Below are positions 15,769 to 23,809 of a stretch of DNA of 50,420 nt, piece after piece; the stretch's first letter is position 1; each line of letters opens with the position of its first letter. This DNA is from Candidatus Dadabacteria bacterium (GTDB taxonomy: Bacteria; Desulfobacterota_D; UBA1144; Nemesobacterales; Nemesobacteraceae): NCBI GenBank assembly GCA_022819805.1, contig JAJEGO010000061.1:1-50420 (forward strand), in the 5' to 3' direction. The translations under genes were made by a program, and so were the position numbers. The notes below the pieces were generated by a model. The model saw only the letters and a program-made list of their open reading frames with translations, did not search any database and was not told the origin of the DNA.

Positions 15769-18498
15769 CTACCTCAACCCATCTTCTCTTCCGCCGAATG
15801 TTTTTTTAAGGAAGACCGCCAGAAGCAGCGTCAACGCTGCCAGAAACAGGCTGAACGCGCTGGTGCTATCGCTTTCTCCAACAGCACAACCTCCTCCCCC
15901 GCCGCTGTCACTCCCGCCCGGCGGTGTTTCCTCCACGCGGTACTCAGAACCCACTACGTATATGCGGCTTTCTTCCCCTCCGCCGTCCAAAGGAACCACA
16001 ACCTTTACGGCGTAAATCCAGAAATCGCCTACCACATGTCCGACGGCCTCCTCGCCCGCATTCGCTATACGATCTATGACGTACAGCTTTCCGGGTTCGT
16101 CCGTCCGCTTCTGCTCCCTGCTCCTGTCCTGTCCATCGAATATAACCCGTCCCGTCTCATCCATGATGTAAACATAGACGTCCCCTTCCATCCACTGTCC
16201 CTGCCTCAGAACTCCCCGCAACTGCGCGGGATCAATCTGGTTTCTGAGAGCTTCCCCGAGAGCCCTTGCCGCATCTCCCACGAACTCCTTCAGTTCATCG
16301 TCGGTATCCACATCCCCGGCTTCCGTCGAGGGTCCGTCAATTATCCCCGTGAAAGGTTCCCCTTCGGGAATTTCATCGAAACCGCCCAGCAGGATGAATT
16401 CTTCCTCGCCGCGCGTAAGGGGAACATGCGAAGCGGAAAACGGATGCGCATAACCGCCCCCGTCTATAAAACAACCCTCTTCCACATTAAGCACGTCCTC
16501 TCCCGTCTCACAGGAAACAACCCCGGACCAGTTTCGGTCTTCTGTTTCCCTGCGGTTGGCGTGGAAGTACACCCCGCCTCTTTTGGTGAGAAGAACAAGA
16601 TACGTGGAGCCGTCATTCCAGTCTCCCTCCCTGTCCCTGAACCGCTCAAGGAGGTTAAGTGTTCCCTCAAAGGCATCTGAGGCTTTGATTCTCTCCGCCG
16701 CATCCTCAACGAACTCCCTTAATTCATCGTTGGTGTCTATCTTCCCGGCTTCTGTAGGAGGCGGAAGCAGAGGTGCAGATTGAGGTGGAGAGGGAACAGT
16801 GGTCGTCGTCGGGGTGGTCGTCGTCGGGATGGGCGTTGTCGGGATGGGCGTCCTCGGCCCTTTGTTCTCGGTAGTCGTCAGCGTAGTATCCTGGGAGATG
16901 GTTTGTCCCACAGTCACGGTCATGGTATCGGTGGCGGTACGGGACGTGGTGCCCTTACCGGTCACTGTCAGGGTGAAGGTAAGCACGGTCCCGGCGGTCA
17001 GAGCTGGGATGGAAGCCACCGTGTGGTCAAAGAAGCTGTCGTAGCGTAAGTCCACGGTCACCCCACTCTCGGGATCAGTCAGCGCCCAGCCATAGGTGAC
17101 GTTGCTGCCCCAGGGGTTGGCGGATAGCGGCGCCGAGGCGTTGAGAATCAGGACGCCACCCCAAGTGGGAATCCCCTGGTTCGGCCCGGCCTCGGCCGCA
17201 GGTACGAAACCGGACGAGCCGGGATTGCCCGACAGGCTCAACATCGTCAAATTCCCCAGATTGGCGAACACTCCGTCAGAGAGTGAGACTAGGGAGTTGC
17301 CATCGAGCCCCAGCACCTGCAGCTTTGTCAGTTGGTCAAACACCCCCGCGGGCAGCGAGGCCAGGAAGTTGTCATCGAGTCGCAGCACCAACAGGTTCGT
17401 CAGCCTGTCGAACACCCCCGCGGGCAGTGAGGCCAGGTCGTTGTCATCGAGCTGCAGTTGCCACAGCGCCGTCAGCCCGTCAAACACCCCTGCGGACAGC
17501 GAGGTCAGGTCGTTGCCATTAAGGTACAGTTGCGACAGCTTTGTCAGTTGGTCGAACACGCCTGCGGGCAGCGAGGTTAGGTTGTTGCTATTGAGGAGCA
17601 GCCGCGACAGCGCCGCAAGCCCGTCGAACACCCCTGCGGGCAGCGAGGCCAGGCTGTTTCCAGAGAGGTACAGTTGCGACAGCGCCGTCAGCCCGTCGAA
17701 GTCCTTCGCATCGAGCGCGGTGATGCCGGAATGCTGGAGATCCAGTGTGCCGGTGATGTCCGCCAGCCGCGCATCGTCATCGGCAACTGTTGCGCAGTCG
17801 CTCACGCCGGTGATTTTACCGAGGATTGCGGAGCGCACCTGCTGCGTCCGCCCGCAGATGCCGGCTGCGACCCTGACCCTGGCCGAGTCCGGGCTGCCCA
17901 CCGCATAGCCGGTGCCGGAGGCCACCGTCACCGTTACCTGCGGGGTTGCCGCCGCGTCGATGTCTATCGTGGGCAGCGACAGCGAGGCCGTCGCCTGCCC
18001 CGCGCTGAAGCTCACCGTCGTCGGCACCGTCCCGCCGAGCACCGCGTTGGTAGCGTCATCGGCCACCGTCACCGTCACCGTCAGTGCGTGGGCGGGGTCG
18101 CCAGTCCGCGTCAGGGTGAATACCGCTGGGTTCTTCTCTTTCACGTCGTCGCCCGCTGCTATGGTGATGGTTGTCTGCGCCTGGGCCTGGAGGGGCAGCG
18201 CGAAGAGTGCCGCTAGGGCAATCAGAAGACCCGCCGCGGCGCGGAGGTCCCGACGCCCGAGGGCGCACGCAATCCAGCCGGACCCCGGCGGAACAGGCGC
18301 ACGACTCTTTACGAAAAGCCGTTTTATTTTCCTTGCGCACAAGCGGAGAAAAGAACTGGTCTTATCCCGTGTCCTTAACGCGCGAAGCGGGTACTCCGGA
18401 AAGCAGGAGTGGGAAGGGGTAGAAGAGGATTTAGAATGATTTGCGGGCAGGTGCAGTATTCTTTTTAAGACGTACAATAGGAATCTTGGATTTATCAC
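15769..18498 (-). CDS. Large leucine-rich-repeat surface protein with tandem Cache-like domains
   Basis: Secretion signal: hydrophobic segment at 88-107 (GLLIALAALFALPLQAQAQ). Domains in order: a Calx-beta-like sandwich (about 107-212), seven 24-residue leucine-rich repeats built on LxxLxLxxNxLxSLPAGVFDxLT (about 250-425), a PKD-like sandwich (435-532), a Thr/Pro linker (547-582), then two related modules starting TEAGKIDTNDELREF and TEAGDVDTDDELKEF with Cache-like strands. The C-terminus is GGGGGC, a hydrophobic helix and basic residues, the layout of a CTERM sorting tail. The ATG at 18498 leaves an 84-residue extension before the signal; a non-ATG start nearer 18342 or 18273 is likely. Function: surface binding or sensing, inferred. 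It shares no obvious partner gene. Confidence 0.8.
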   Translation of the reverse strand: MINPRFLLYVLKRILHLPANHSKSSSTPSHSCFPEYPLRALRTRDKTSSFLRLCARKIKRLFVKSRAPVPPGSGWIACALGRRDLRAAAGLLIALAALFALPLQAQAQTTITIAAGDDVKEKNPAVFTLTRTGDPAHALTVTVTVADDATNAVLGGTVPTTVSFSAGQATASLSLPTIDIDAAATPQVTVTVASGTGYAVGSPDSARVRVAAGICGRTQQVRSAILGKITGVSDCATVADDDARLADITGTLDLQHSGITALDAKDFDGLTALSQLYLSGNSLASLPAGVFDGLAALSRLLLNSNNLTSLPAGVFDQLTKLSQLYLNGNDLTSLSAGVFDGLTALWQLQLDDNDLASLPAGVFDRLTNLLVLRLDDNFLASLPAGVFDQLTKLQVLGLDGNSLVSLSDGVFANLGNLTMLSLSGNPGSSGFVPAAEAGPNQGIPTWGGVLILNASAPLSANPWGSNVTYGWALTDPESGVTVDLRYDSFFDHTVASIPALTAGTVLTFTLTVTGKGTTSRTATDTMTVTVGQTISQDTTLTTTENKGPRTPIPTTPIPTTTTPTTTTVPSPPQSAPLLPPPTEAGKIDTNDELREFVEDAAERIKASDAFEGTLNLLERFRDREGDWNDGSTYLVLLTKRGGVYFHANRRETEDRNWSGVVSCETGEDVLNVEEGCFIDGGGYAHPFSASHVPLTRGEEEFILLGGFDEIPEGEPFTGIIDGPSTEAGDVDTDDELKEFVGDAARALGEALRNQIDPAQLRGVLRQGQWMEGDVYVYIMDETGRVIFDGQDRSREQKRTDEPGKLYVIDRIANAGEEAVGHVVGDFWIYAVKVVVPLDGGGEESRIYVVGSEYRVEETPPGGSDSGGGGGCAVGESDSTSAFSLFLAALTLLLAVFLKKTFGGREDGLR
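17224..17763 (-). repeat. 72-base tandem repeats encoding the LRR region
   Basis: Seven copies of a roughly 72-base unit encode the 24-residue leucine-rich repeats. Near-identical segments such as those encoding SLPAGVFD recur, so copy number could change by recombination. Confidence 0.8.
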
Positions 18499-18622
18499 TG
18501 GCGAATCTCCTCACTTTTCGTAAAAAAATCCCTGCACTATAACACGGAAATGGACCGATTCCCACCAGACGGTAAGTCTCGATGGGGAGCCGGTTAAGCT
18601 GACCGGTACCTTTTATCAAAGC

Positions 18623-18664
18623 TTGAATCAAGCGGAAAAATAAAAAATCAAGTTTAATTGAACC
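18623..18664. repeat. Degenerate repeat copy, right flank of the LRR gene
   Basis: TTGAATCAAGCGGAAAAATA followed by GTTTAATTGAACC resembles the copy at 15556-15607 in the same orientation, allowing a gap of about ten bases. Confidence 0.4.
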
Positions 18665-18784
18665 ACGGGTTGCCTGACGGAAGGCTGCCTGAATTGGCCA
18701 TTGCCAGGGAACGCATGTCCGCAAGTTCTGATGAAATGCGCTGGTAATATAACATGCTTTCTGCGTTGATTCCTGCGCCGTTTT

Positions 18785-18833
18785 TTGAATTCGCGGGTTA
18801 TTTGCGTACTATGTTTTCGTGCGTTTAAGGAGG
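18785..18833 (+). promoter_or_regulatory. Candidate prfB promoter and ribosome binding site
   Basis: TTGAAT (18785-18790), a 16-base spacer and TACTAT (18807-18812) form a plausible promoter. AAGGAGG at 18827-18833 is a strong ribosome binding site 8 bases before the prfB ATG. The hexamer match is moderate. Confidence 0.4.
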
Positions 18834-18841
18834 TATCTTAG

Positions 18842-19964
18842 ATGAAAGAAGAATTGCGCAGTCTCATAGAAGATCTGGGAAGCAGAATCCACATGACAGG
18901 AGACTGTCTTTGACCTGCCTGCCAAAACCGAAAGACTCAAAGAACTTGAAGAAATTACGGCGGCTCCCAACTTTTGGGATAATTCTGAGCTAGCACGCAA
19001 AACGCTTCAGGAGCAATCCGAAATCAAGGACTGTATTTCGGGGTTCGAGAAGCTCCGCTCCGACATGGAGGACGCGACGTGCCTTTTCGAGCTCGCGGTC
19101 GGTGAAGACGACCCCGATTCAATTGAAGAAGCCCACAACATGCTTGCGTCTGTTGACGCGAGGCTTTCCGAACTTGAGTTCGCCCGGATCCTGGGCGGTA
19201 CTGACGATGCGCGAAACGCTATCATATCCGTAAATGCCGGGGCCGGGGGGACGGAGGCTCAGGACTGGGCCGAGATGCTTCTTCGCATGTACCTTCGGTA
19301 CGTGGAGAGGAAGGGTTTTTCCGCGAAGCTGCTTGAAACTCAGGACGGAGAGGAAGCCGGCATAAAAAGCGCCACTATTTTGGCCCAGGGGAAGTTCGCC
19401 TTCGGTTACCTGAAGGCGGAGACAGGTGTTCACAGGCTGGTGAGGATTTCCCCGTTTGATTCGAACAAGAGGAGGCACACGTCGTTTGCCTCGGTTTTTG
19501 TCTCTCCCGAGATAGATGATTCAATAGAAGTGAACATAGAGGAAAAAGATCTCAGGATCGACACTTACCGCGCGAGCGGAAAGGGAGGCCAGCACGTTAA
19601 CAAGACGGATTCTGCGGTCCGCATCACCCACCTGCCCACGGGGGTTGCTGTCAGCTGCCAGAACGAGAGGTCCCAGCGCCAGAACAAGGAAAGCGCCATG
19701 AGGATACTCAAGGCGCGGCTCTACGAACTGCGCAGAATGGAGGAAAGGCAGAAGGAAGAGGAACTGAATTCCTCGAAAAAGGAGATCGGCTGGGGAAGTC
19801 AGATAAGGTCGTACGTCATGCATCCTTACCGCATGGTTAAAGATCACAGAACAGATTTTGAGTCCTCTGGAGTTGACGCGGTACTTGACGGACAGATAGA
19901 TGATTTCATACAATCATATCTTCTGCATGACGCGGCTGAAAATCAAAGGGAGGAAGCAACTTGA
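18842..19964 (+). CDS. prfB: Peptide chain release factor 2, with programmed +1 frameshift
   Basis: RF2 releases peptides at UGA and UAA codons. The first 23 codons (18842-18910) end at an in-frame TGA (18911-18913) in the context CTT TGA C, preceded by AGGAG, the classic RF2 autoregulatory frameshift site. Shifting +1 at CTT continues as GAC (18912) DLPAKTERLKELEE... to the stop at 19964, giving about 373 residues, the family length. The peptide anticodon motif RISPFDSN and the catalytic GGQ in RASGKGGQHVNKTDSAVR are intact. A start read simply at the internal ATG at 19065 would lose the N-terminal domain. nadK overlaps the stop. Confidence 0.95.
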
Positions 19965-20827
19965 AGTTCGGTATAACGGGGAAAAAGGGCAGCGCGGAAG
20001 TCTACGAAATCGCCAGGCGGCTGTGCGAGTGGCTTGGTGAAAGGGACATAGAGTTTTTCGTCGAGGAGAATCTCGGCCGGAGCATAGATGCGGAAAACCT
20101 GCTCGCGGAGCGAGATCTGGCCGAGGCTGTTGACATAATAGTCGTGTTCGGCGGCGACGGTTCCTTTATATGGGTTTCCCGCCTGGCGCAGGGGTATGAC
20201 GTCTCTATACTCGGCTGCAACCTCGGCGGACTCGGGTTTCTCACGGAATTTACCGTGGATGAATTTTTTCCGATGATGGAAAGAGTGGTTGCCGGGGACT
20301 ACGAGATCGAGAGAAGGGACATGATATCGTGCTGCGTAGTCAGAAAGGACGGAGAGCGGGAAGAGTTCACTGTGCTAAACGATATCGTTATAAACAACGG
20401 CCCCATTTCCAAGGTAGTGGACCTCTCCATATATATAGAGGAAAGATACGTAACGACCTTTAAGGCTGACGGAATCATTTTCGCGACCCCTACCGGTTCA
20501 ACCGCTTACTCTCTTTCCGCGGGCGGGCCCATAATTTTTCCGACGCTGCCCGTGATAACCGTTACTCCAATATGCCCGCACATTCTCACCAACAGACCAA
20601 TTGTGGTGCCCAACACGAAGAAGATAAGGACAAAGGTGCTTACCGACATACAGAACACCTATCTCACGCTTGACGGTCAGGTGGGAGTACCTCTTTATCT
20701 CGGCGACGAGGTTATGCTTGAAGGTTCTGAGAGTTACGTGAACATCATAAAATCTCCTTTCAGGGATTATTTCAACATCCTGAAAACAAAACTTATGTGG
20801 AGCGGGAGATATGAAAATTCCGAGTGA
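19961..20827 (+). CDS. nadK: NAD kinase
   Basis: The enzyme phosphorylates NAD to NADP. The diagnostic GGDG motif is in VVFGGDGSFIWVSRL, followed by the NAD-binding ATPTGSTAYSLSAGGPI segment; the length is 288 residues. It starts with TTG at 19961, overlapping the prfB stop as TTGA, after an AAAGGGAGG ribosome binding site, so it is translationally coupled to prfB. The next gene overlaps its end by 17 bases. Confidence 0.95.
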   Translation: MKFGITGKKGSAEVYEIARRLCEWLGERDIEFFVEENLGRSIDAENLLAERDLAEAVDIIVVFGGDGSFIWVSRLAQGYDVSILGCNLGGLGFLTEFTVDEFFPMMERVVAGDYEIERRDMISCCVVRKDGEREEFTVLNDIVINNGPISKVVDLSIYIEERYVTTFKADGIIFATPTGSTAYSLSAGGPIIFPTLPVITVTPICPHILTNRPIVVPNTKKIRTKVLTDIQNTYLTLDGQVGVPLYLGDEVMLEGSESYVNIIKSPFRDYFNILKTKLMWSGRYENSE

Positions 20828-21179
20828 GGAGAGGTTCATGCACGACTGGGTGATAAAGCAGGTGGAGCACAAGTACTCCTCGCTTTACAAGGAGATCCGT
20901 ACCAACCCTGGGGGAGAGCAGCTTTGTGAGTTCGAGGGTTTTTTCCCCGACATAATTCTCGGTTCCTACGGGCAGGTCGTGCAGATCATAGAAGTTGAGA
21001 CTGAAGCCACTGTAGACGAGAAAAGAAGCGAGTACTGGAAGGAGCTCTCGGCCCTTTCCGCCCAGCTGGTTCTGCTGGTTCCCGCGAAGTTAAAAACTCA
21101 AGCTACGGATCTTTGCTGGAAATGCGGACTCGCCGGCAAAGTGAACATAGGAACTTTCGAGATCTCAATCAGGACGTAG
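20811..21179 (+). CDS. Small PD-(D/E)XK nuclease-like hypothetical protein
   Basis: A 122-residue protein whose central part EFEGFFPDIILGSYGQVVQIIEVETEATVDEKRSEYW has the layout E...PD...(I)IEVETE seen in PD-(D/E)XK nuclease-fold domains: an acidic Asp after Pro, then an E-x-E strand, followed by a helix. The lysine of the canonical motif is replaced by threonine in EVETE. This assignment is pattern-based inference. The gene overlaps nadK by 17 bases and is convergent with fmt, overlapping by 15 bases. Confidence 0.55.
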   Translation: MKIPSEERFMHDWVIKQVEHKYSSLYKEIRTNPGGEQLCEFEGFFPDIILGSYGQVVQIIEVETEATVDEKRSEYWKELSALSAQLVLLVPAKLKTQATDLCWKCGLAGKVNIGTFEISIRT

Positions 21180-22118
21180 GGTGCCTCCGGCAACTCCCAT
21201 GGACTGTCCTTCCCGAAGATCTTTTTTCCCCCGCATGAATTCTGAGGCATCCATTTTTCTCCCGCCTTCGATCTGAAGGGATAATATGCGAAGAACCCCA
21301 TCACCCGTTGCAACGTCAAGGCTTTCTCCCCCGACCGATACTATCTCTCCGGGATTTCCTTTCCCCGCGCCCGCAAGCGCTCTGAATATCTTGAGGTTCT
21401 TTCCTCCCAAGGTGGTGTGGGCACACGGCCACGGAGTCATCGCTCTTGCCAGGTTTTTTATCTCTTCTGCGTTCCGGCTCCAGTCAATCTCGCCGTCTTT
21501 TCTCGAGAGAAGAGGCGCGTAGGTAGCCGCATCTGAGTTCTGCTTTACGGGTGATATGTCATTTTTTGAGATGCGGTCAATTGTTTCCAGAAGAAGCCCG
21601 GCTCCCTCAAGCGAAAGTCTTTTTGAAAGTTCCTCGGCGGTTTCCTCATCCCCTATCCGCACCTCTCTTTGGGAGAGGATGTCTCCTGTGTCCATTTCCT
21701 CCTCCACCTGCATGATCGTAACTCCCGTTTTTTTCTCTCCGTTTGCTATGGCCCAGTTAATGGGCGCTGCTCCCCTGTAGCGGGGAAGCAGCGATGCGTG
21801 AACGTTTACGCAACCGAGCGGGGGTGCGTCAAGCACGGCGGCGGGGAATATCTTTCCGTAAGCCGCGACCGCTATCATGTCGGGGGAAAGGGTCTTCAGT
21901 GTCTCTTTGAATTCGGATGTTTTTAAGTCCTGGGGCTGAAAAACGGGCACTCCGCGCTCCATGGCGACTCTTTTTGTCTCCGGCCATACGAGTTTTTGGC
22001 TTCTTCCCCTTGCCCTGTCCGGTCTTGAGAGAAGACCGATTACCTCATGGGGGGAGTCGCAAAGCGCCACGAGCGATGGTACGGCAAATTCCGGTGTTCC
22101 TGCGAAAAGAATTCTCAT
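21165..22118 (-). CDS. fmt: Methionyl-tRNA formyltransferase
   Basis: Fmt formylates the initiator Met-tRNA using 10-formyl-THF. The N-terminal ILFAGTPEFAVPSLVAL and the catalytic region with NVHASLLPRYRGAAPINWAI and the GVTIMQVEEEMDTGDIL block are diagnostic. The C-terminal tRNA-binding domain (about residues 205-317) is present. Length is 317 residues. The usual neighbour def (peptide deformylase) is absent on either side. It is divergent from amtB, with a 280-base region between the two starts. Confidence 0.96.
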   Translation of the reverse strand: MRILFAGTPEFAVPSLVALCDSPHEVIGLLSRPDRARGRSQKLVWPETKRVAMERGVPVFQPQDLKTSEFKETLKTLSPDMIAVAAYGKIFPAAVLDAPPLGCVNVHASLLPRYRGAAPINWAIANGEKKTGVTIMQVEEEMDTGDILSQREVRIGDEETAEELSKRLSLEGAGLLLETIDRISKNDISPVKQNSDAATYAPLLSRKDGEIDWSRNAEEIKNLARAMTPWPCAHTTLGGKNLKIFRALAGAGKGNPGEIVSVGGESLDVATGDGVLRILSLQIEGGRKMDASEFMRGKKDLREGQSMGVAGGTLRPD

Positions 22119-22202
22119 TTTTCCGTGTTCTTACGAGAAGCGACCGCTTCTGTCTCCATTCTTTGTGCCCGCGCGCGATTTTTCTTCCAACCGGTTTTTT
22201 TC

Positions 22203-22220
22203 GGTGCATGTGGTGCACAT
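22203..22220. promoter_or_regulatory. Candidate NtrC-type enhancer site
   Basis: Two GGTGCA half-sites (22203-22208 and 22212-22217) and the palindrome ATGTGGTGCACAT (22208-22220) lie about 120 bases upstream of the sigma-54-like promoter, within the usual NtrC enhancer distance. GGTGCA is the NtrC half-site, but the two copies are direct rather than inverted, so the match to the full 17-base consensus is partial. Confidence 0.4.
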
Positions 22221-22337
22221 TTTTTAGGCATGGTTTTCAAACTCTAAGTCTACTTGAAAATCCGTGGCTGTTGGGAATTTAATTTTTTCTAGTTATTTCA
22301 AAGAGTTAGCGTTAGCATGCTCGCCCTTTCGTTTTTA

Positions 22338-22353
22338 TGGCCCCTTAATTGCA
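22338..22353 (+). promoter_or_regulatory. Predicted sigma-54 promoter for amtB
   Basis: TGGCCCCTTAATTGCA places GG (22339-22340) and GC (22351-22352) exactly 10 bases apart, the sigma-54 -24/-12 pattern, with a good TTGCA -12 element. Transcription would start near 22364, about 35 bases before the amtB ATG. The -24 part, TGGCCCC, differs from TGGCACG at two positions. Confidence 0.65.
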
Positions 22354-22398
22354 GAAGGTGTTGAGAAGAAAATTGTCCAAACAATGGAGGAGTTGGTT

Positions 22399-23751
22399 AT
22401 GAATATCGCAGATTTCTTGAGAAAGCCTTTCGGATGCAGCCGCGTGCTGTTTCTCTCGGTTTTCGCTTTTATTGTTCTGGGGGGCTATTCGGCTTTTGCG
22501 TCAGACGGTTCTGCGCACTCAGTCTTCGTGGCGAACAACGTATGGATGCTGCTTGCTACTTTTCTTGTTTTTATAATGCATCTCGGATTTGCCGCTCTTG
22601 AGACCGGACTTACCAGATCGAAGAACACAGTAAACATACTGTTTAAAAACACGTTCATTATTTCGGCGGGCATTCTCACCTACGCCCTTATGGGCTTTAA
22701 CCTTATGTACCCGGGGGATTTTGGTATTATAGGTGGTGGTATCTTCGGGTTCGCGGGCTTCGGCATCTCGGCGCCTGCTGGGGCTGAGGGACTCATAGAG
22801 TATGCCGACGGTGGTTACACCTACTACACAGATTTCATATTCCAGGCGATGTTTGCCGCTACTGCGGCCACAATTGTTTCTGGAGCGGTCGCTGAGCGGA
22901 TAAAGCTTTCAAGCTTCCTTATCTTCGCGACAATATTCGTCGCAATCGTGTATCCCATAGCGGGATCCTGGAAGTGGGGCGGAGGATGGCTTGATCAGAT
23001 GGGTTTTTACGATTTCGCCGGTTCCACGCTCGTTCACAGCGTCGGCGGATGGGGAGGACTTGTCGGGGCCTATCTTCTCGGCCCACGCCTGGGGAAATAT
23101 CTTTCCTCGGGAGCCATGAGGCCGATTCCTGGCCACTCGCTGCCTCTTCTTGCCATCGGTGTGTTCCTGCTCTGGATGGGATGGTTCGGTTTTAACGGCG
23201 GTTCGGTCCTGAGCGCGGATCCGGAACTTATTTCGCTTGTCATAGTGACGACCTCGCTTGCGGCTGCGGCTGGTGCTTTGGGAGCGGCTTTCACTTCTTG
23301 GGGGACTTTTAAGTACCCTGATCTTTCCATGGCCCTAAACGGTGTGCTCGCGGGTCTTGTTGGAATCACTGCGGGAGCCGACGTGGTCAGCCCCGGAGAG
23401 GCGGTCATCATAGGGCTTGTGGCCGGAATAATCGTAGTCTTCGCGGTCAGCTTCTTTGACAAGATAAGGATAGATGACCCGGTGGGTGCGATTTCCGTTC
23501 ACCTGGTCTGCGGCATCTGGGGAACGCTTGCCGTGGGAATCTTCGGAGGGCCCGATTTCAGCATCGTGACCCAGTTTATCGGAGTTCTCGCCTACGGAGT
23601 CTTCACGGTTGTCTGTGCCTTCATCATTTTCTACGCCATAAAGATCACCATGGGAATAAGGGTAAGCGAGGAAGAGGAGAGAAGAGGGCTTGATATAACC
23701 GAGCATGGAATGGAGTCCTATCCGGATTTCCAGGGCGTAACGCAGGGTTAA
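22399..23751 (+). CDS. amtB: Ammonium transporter (Amt/MEP family)
   Basis: An inner-membrane ammonium channel of 450 residues. A cleavable-looking signal (VLFLSVFAFIVLGGYSAFAS) precedes the first of about eleven hydrophobic segments. The two conserved pore histidines appear at H213 (STLVHSVGGW) and H368 (ISVHLVCGIWGTLAVGIFGG), and FQAMFAATAATIVSGAVAER is the family signature. The frame is open upstream to 22264, but the ATG at 22399 has GGAGGAG at 22386-22392, six bases away, and lies inside the transcript predicted from the sigma-54 promoter. No glnK accompanies it. The next gene is a porin, 58 bases downstream on the same strand. Confidence 0.95.
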   Translation: MNIADFLRKPFGCSRVLFLSVFAFIVLGGYSAFASDGSAHSVFVANNVWMLLATFLVFIMHLGFAALETGLTRSKNTVNILFKNTFIISAGILTYALMGFNLMYPGDFGIIGGGIFGFAGFGISAPAGAEGLIEYADGGYTYYTDFIFQAMFAATAATIVSGAVAERIKLSSFLIFATIFVAIVYPIAGSWKWGGGWLDQMGFYDFAGSTLVHSVGGWGGLVGAYLLGPRLGKYLSSGAMRPIPGHSLPLLAIGVFLLWMGWFGFNGGSVLSADPELISLVIVTTSLAAAAGALGAAFTSWGTFKYPDLSMALNGVLAGLVGITAGADVVSPGEAVIIGLVAGIIVVFAVSFFDKIRIDDPVGAISVHLVCGIWGTLAVGIFGGPDFSIVTQFIGVLAYGVFTVVCAFIIFYAIKITMGIRVSEEEERRGLDITEHGMESYPDFQGVTQG

Positions 23752-23809
23752 TTTAAGTATCAAAACAAGGAAAAAAGTAGAGAAAAACAACTCTATAGGA
23801 GGAGAAAAA

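Larger units (their letters stand above)
18499..18841. other. 343-base gap upstream of prfB and the LRR gene
   Basis: No convincing gene is present. The gap holds the right-hand degenerate repeat (18623-18664), a candidate prfB promoter and the prfB ribosome binding site. A 97-codon minus-strand frame here overlaps the repeat and has no family resemblance. The upstream control of the LRR gene must also lie in this gap. Confidence 0.6.

Noticed and set aside
15706-16680. 324-codon plus-strand frame over the 3' part of the LRR gene
   Set aside because: It is antisense to a gene with clear domains; its composition follows that gene's codon structure.
17224-17763. Regular repeats that could be taken for a CRISPR array
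   Set aside because: The units are 72 bases, contiguous without spacers, and encode leucine-rich repeats in frame.
18431-18724. 97-codon minus-strand frame upstream of the LRR gene
   Set aside because: It overlaps the degenerate repeat and the LRR start, lacks family resemblance and has no ribosome binding site of note.
18911-18913. prfB as a pseudogene with an early stop
   Set aside because: The stop sits in the canonical RF2 frameshift context and the +1 frame is complete and conserved.
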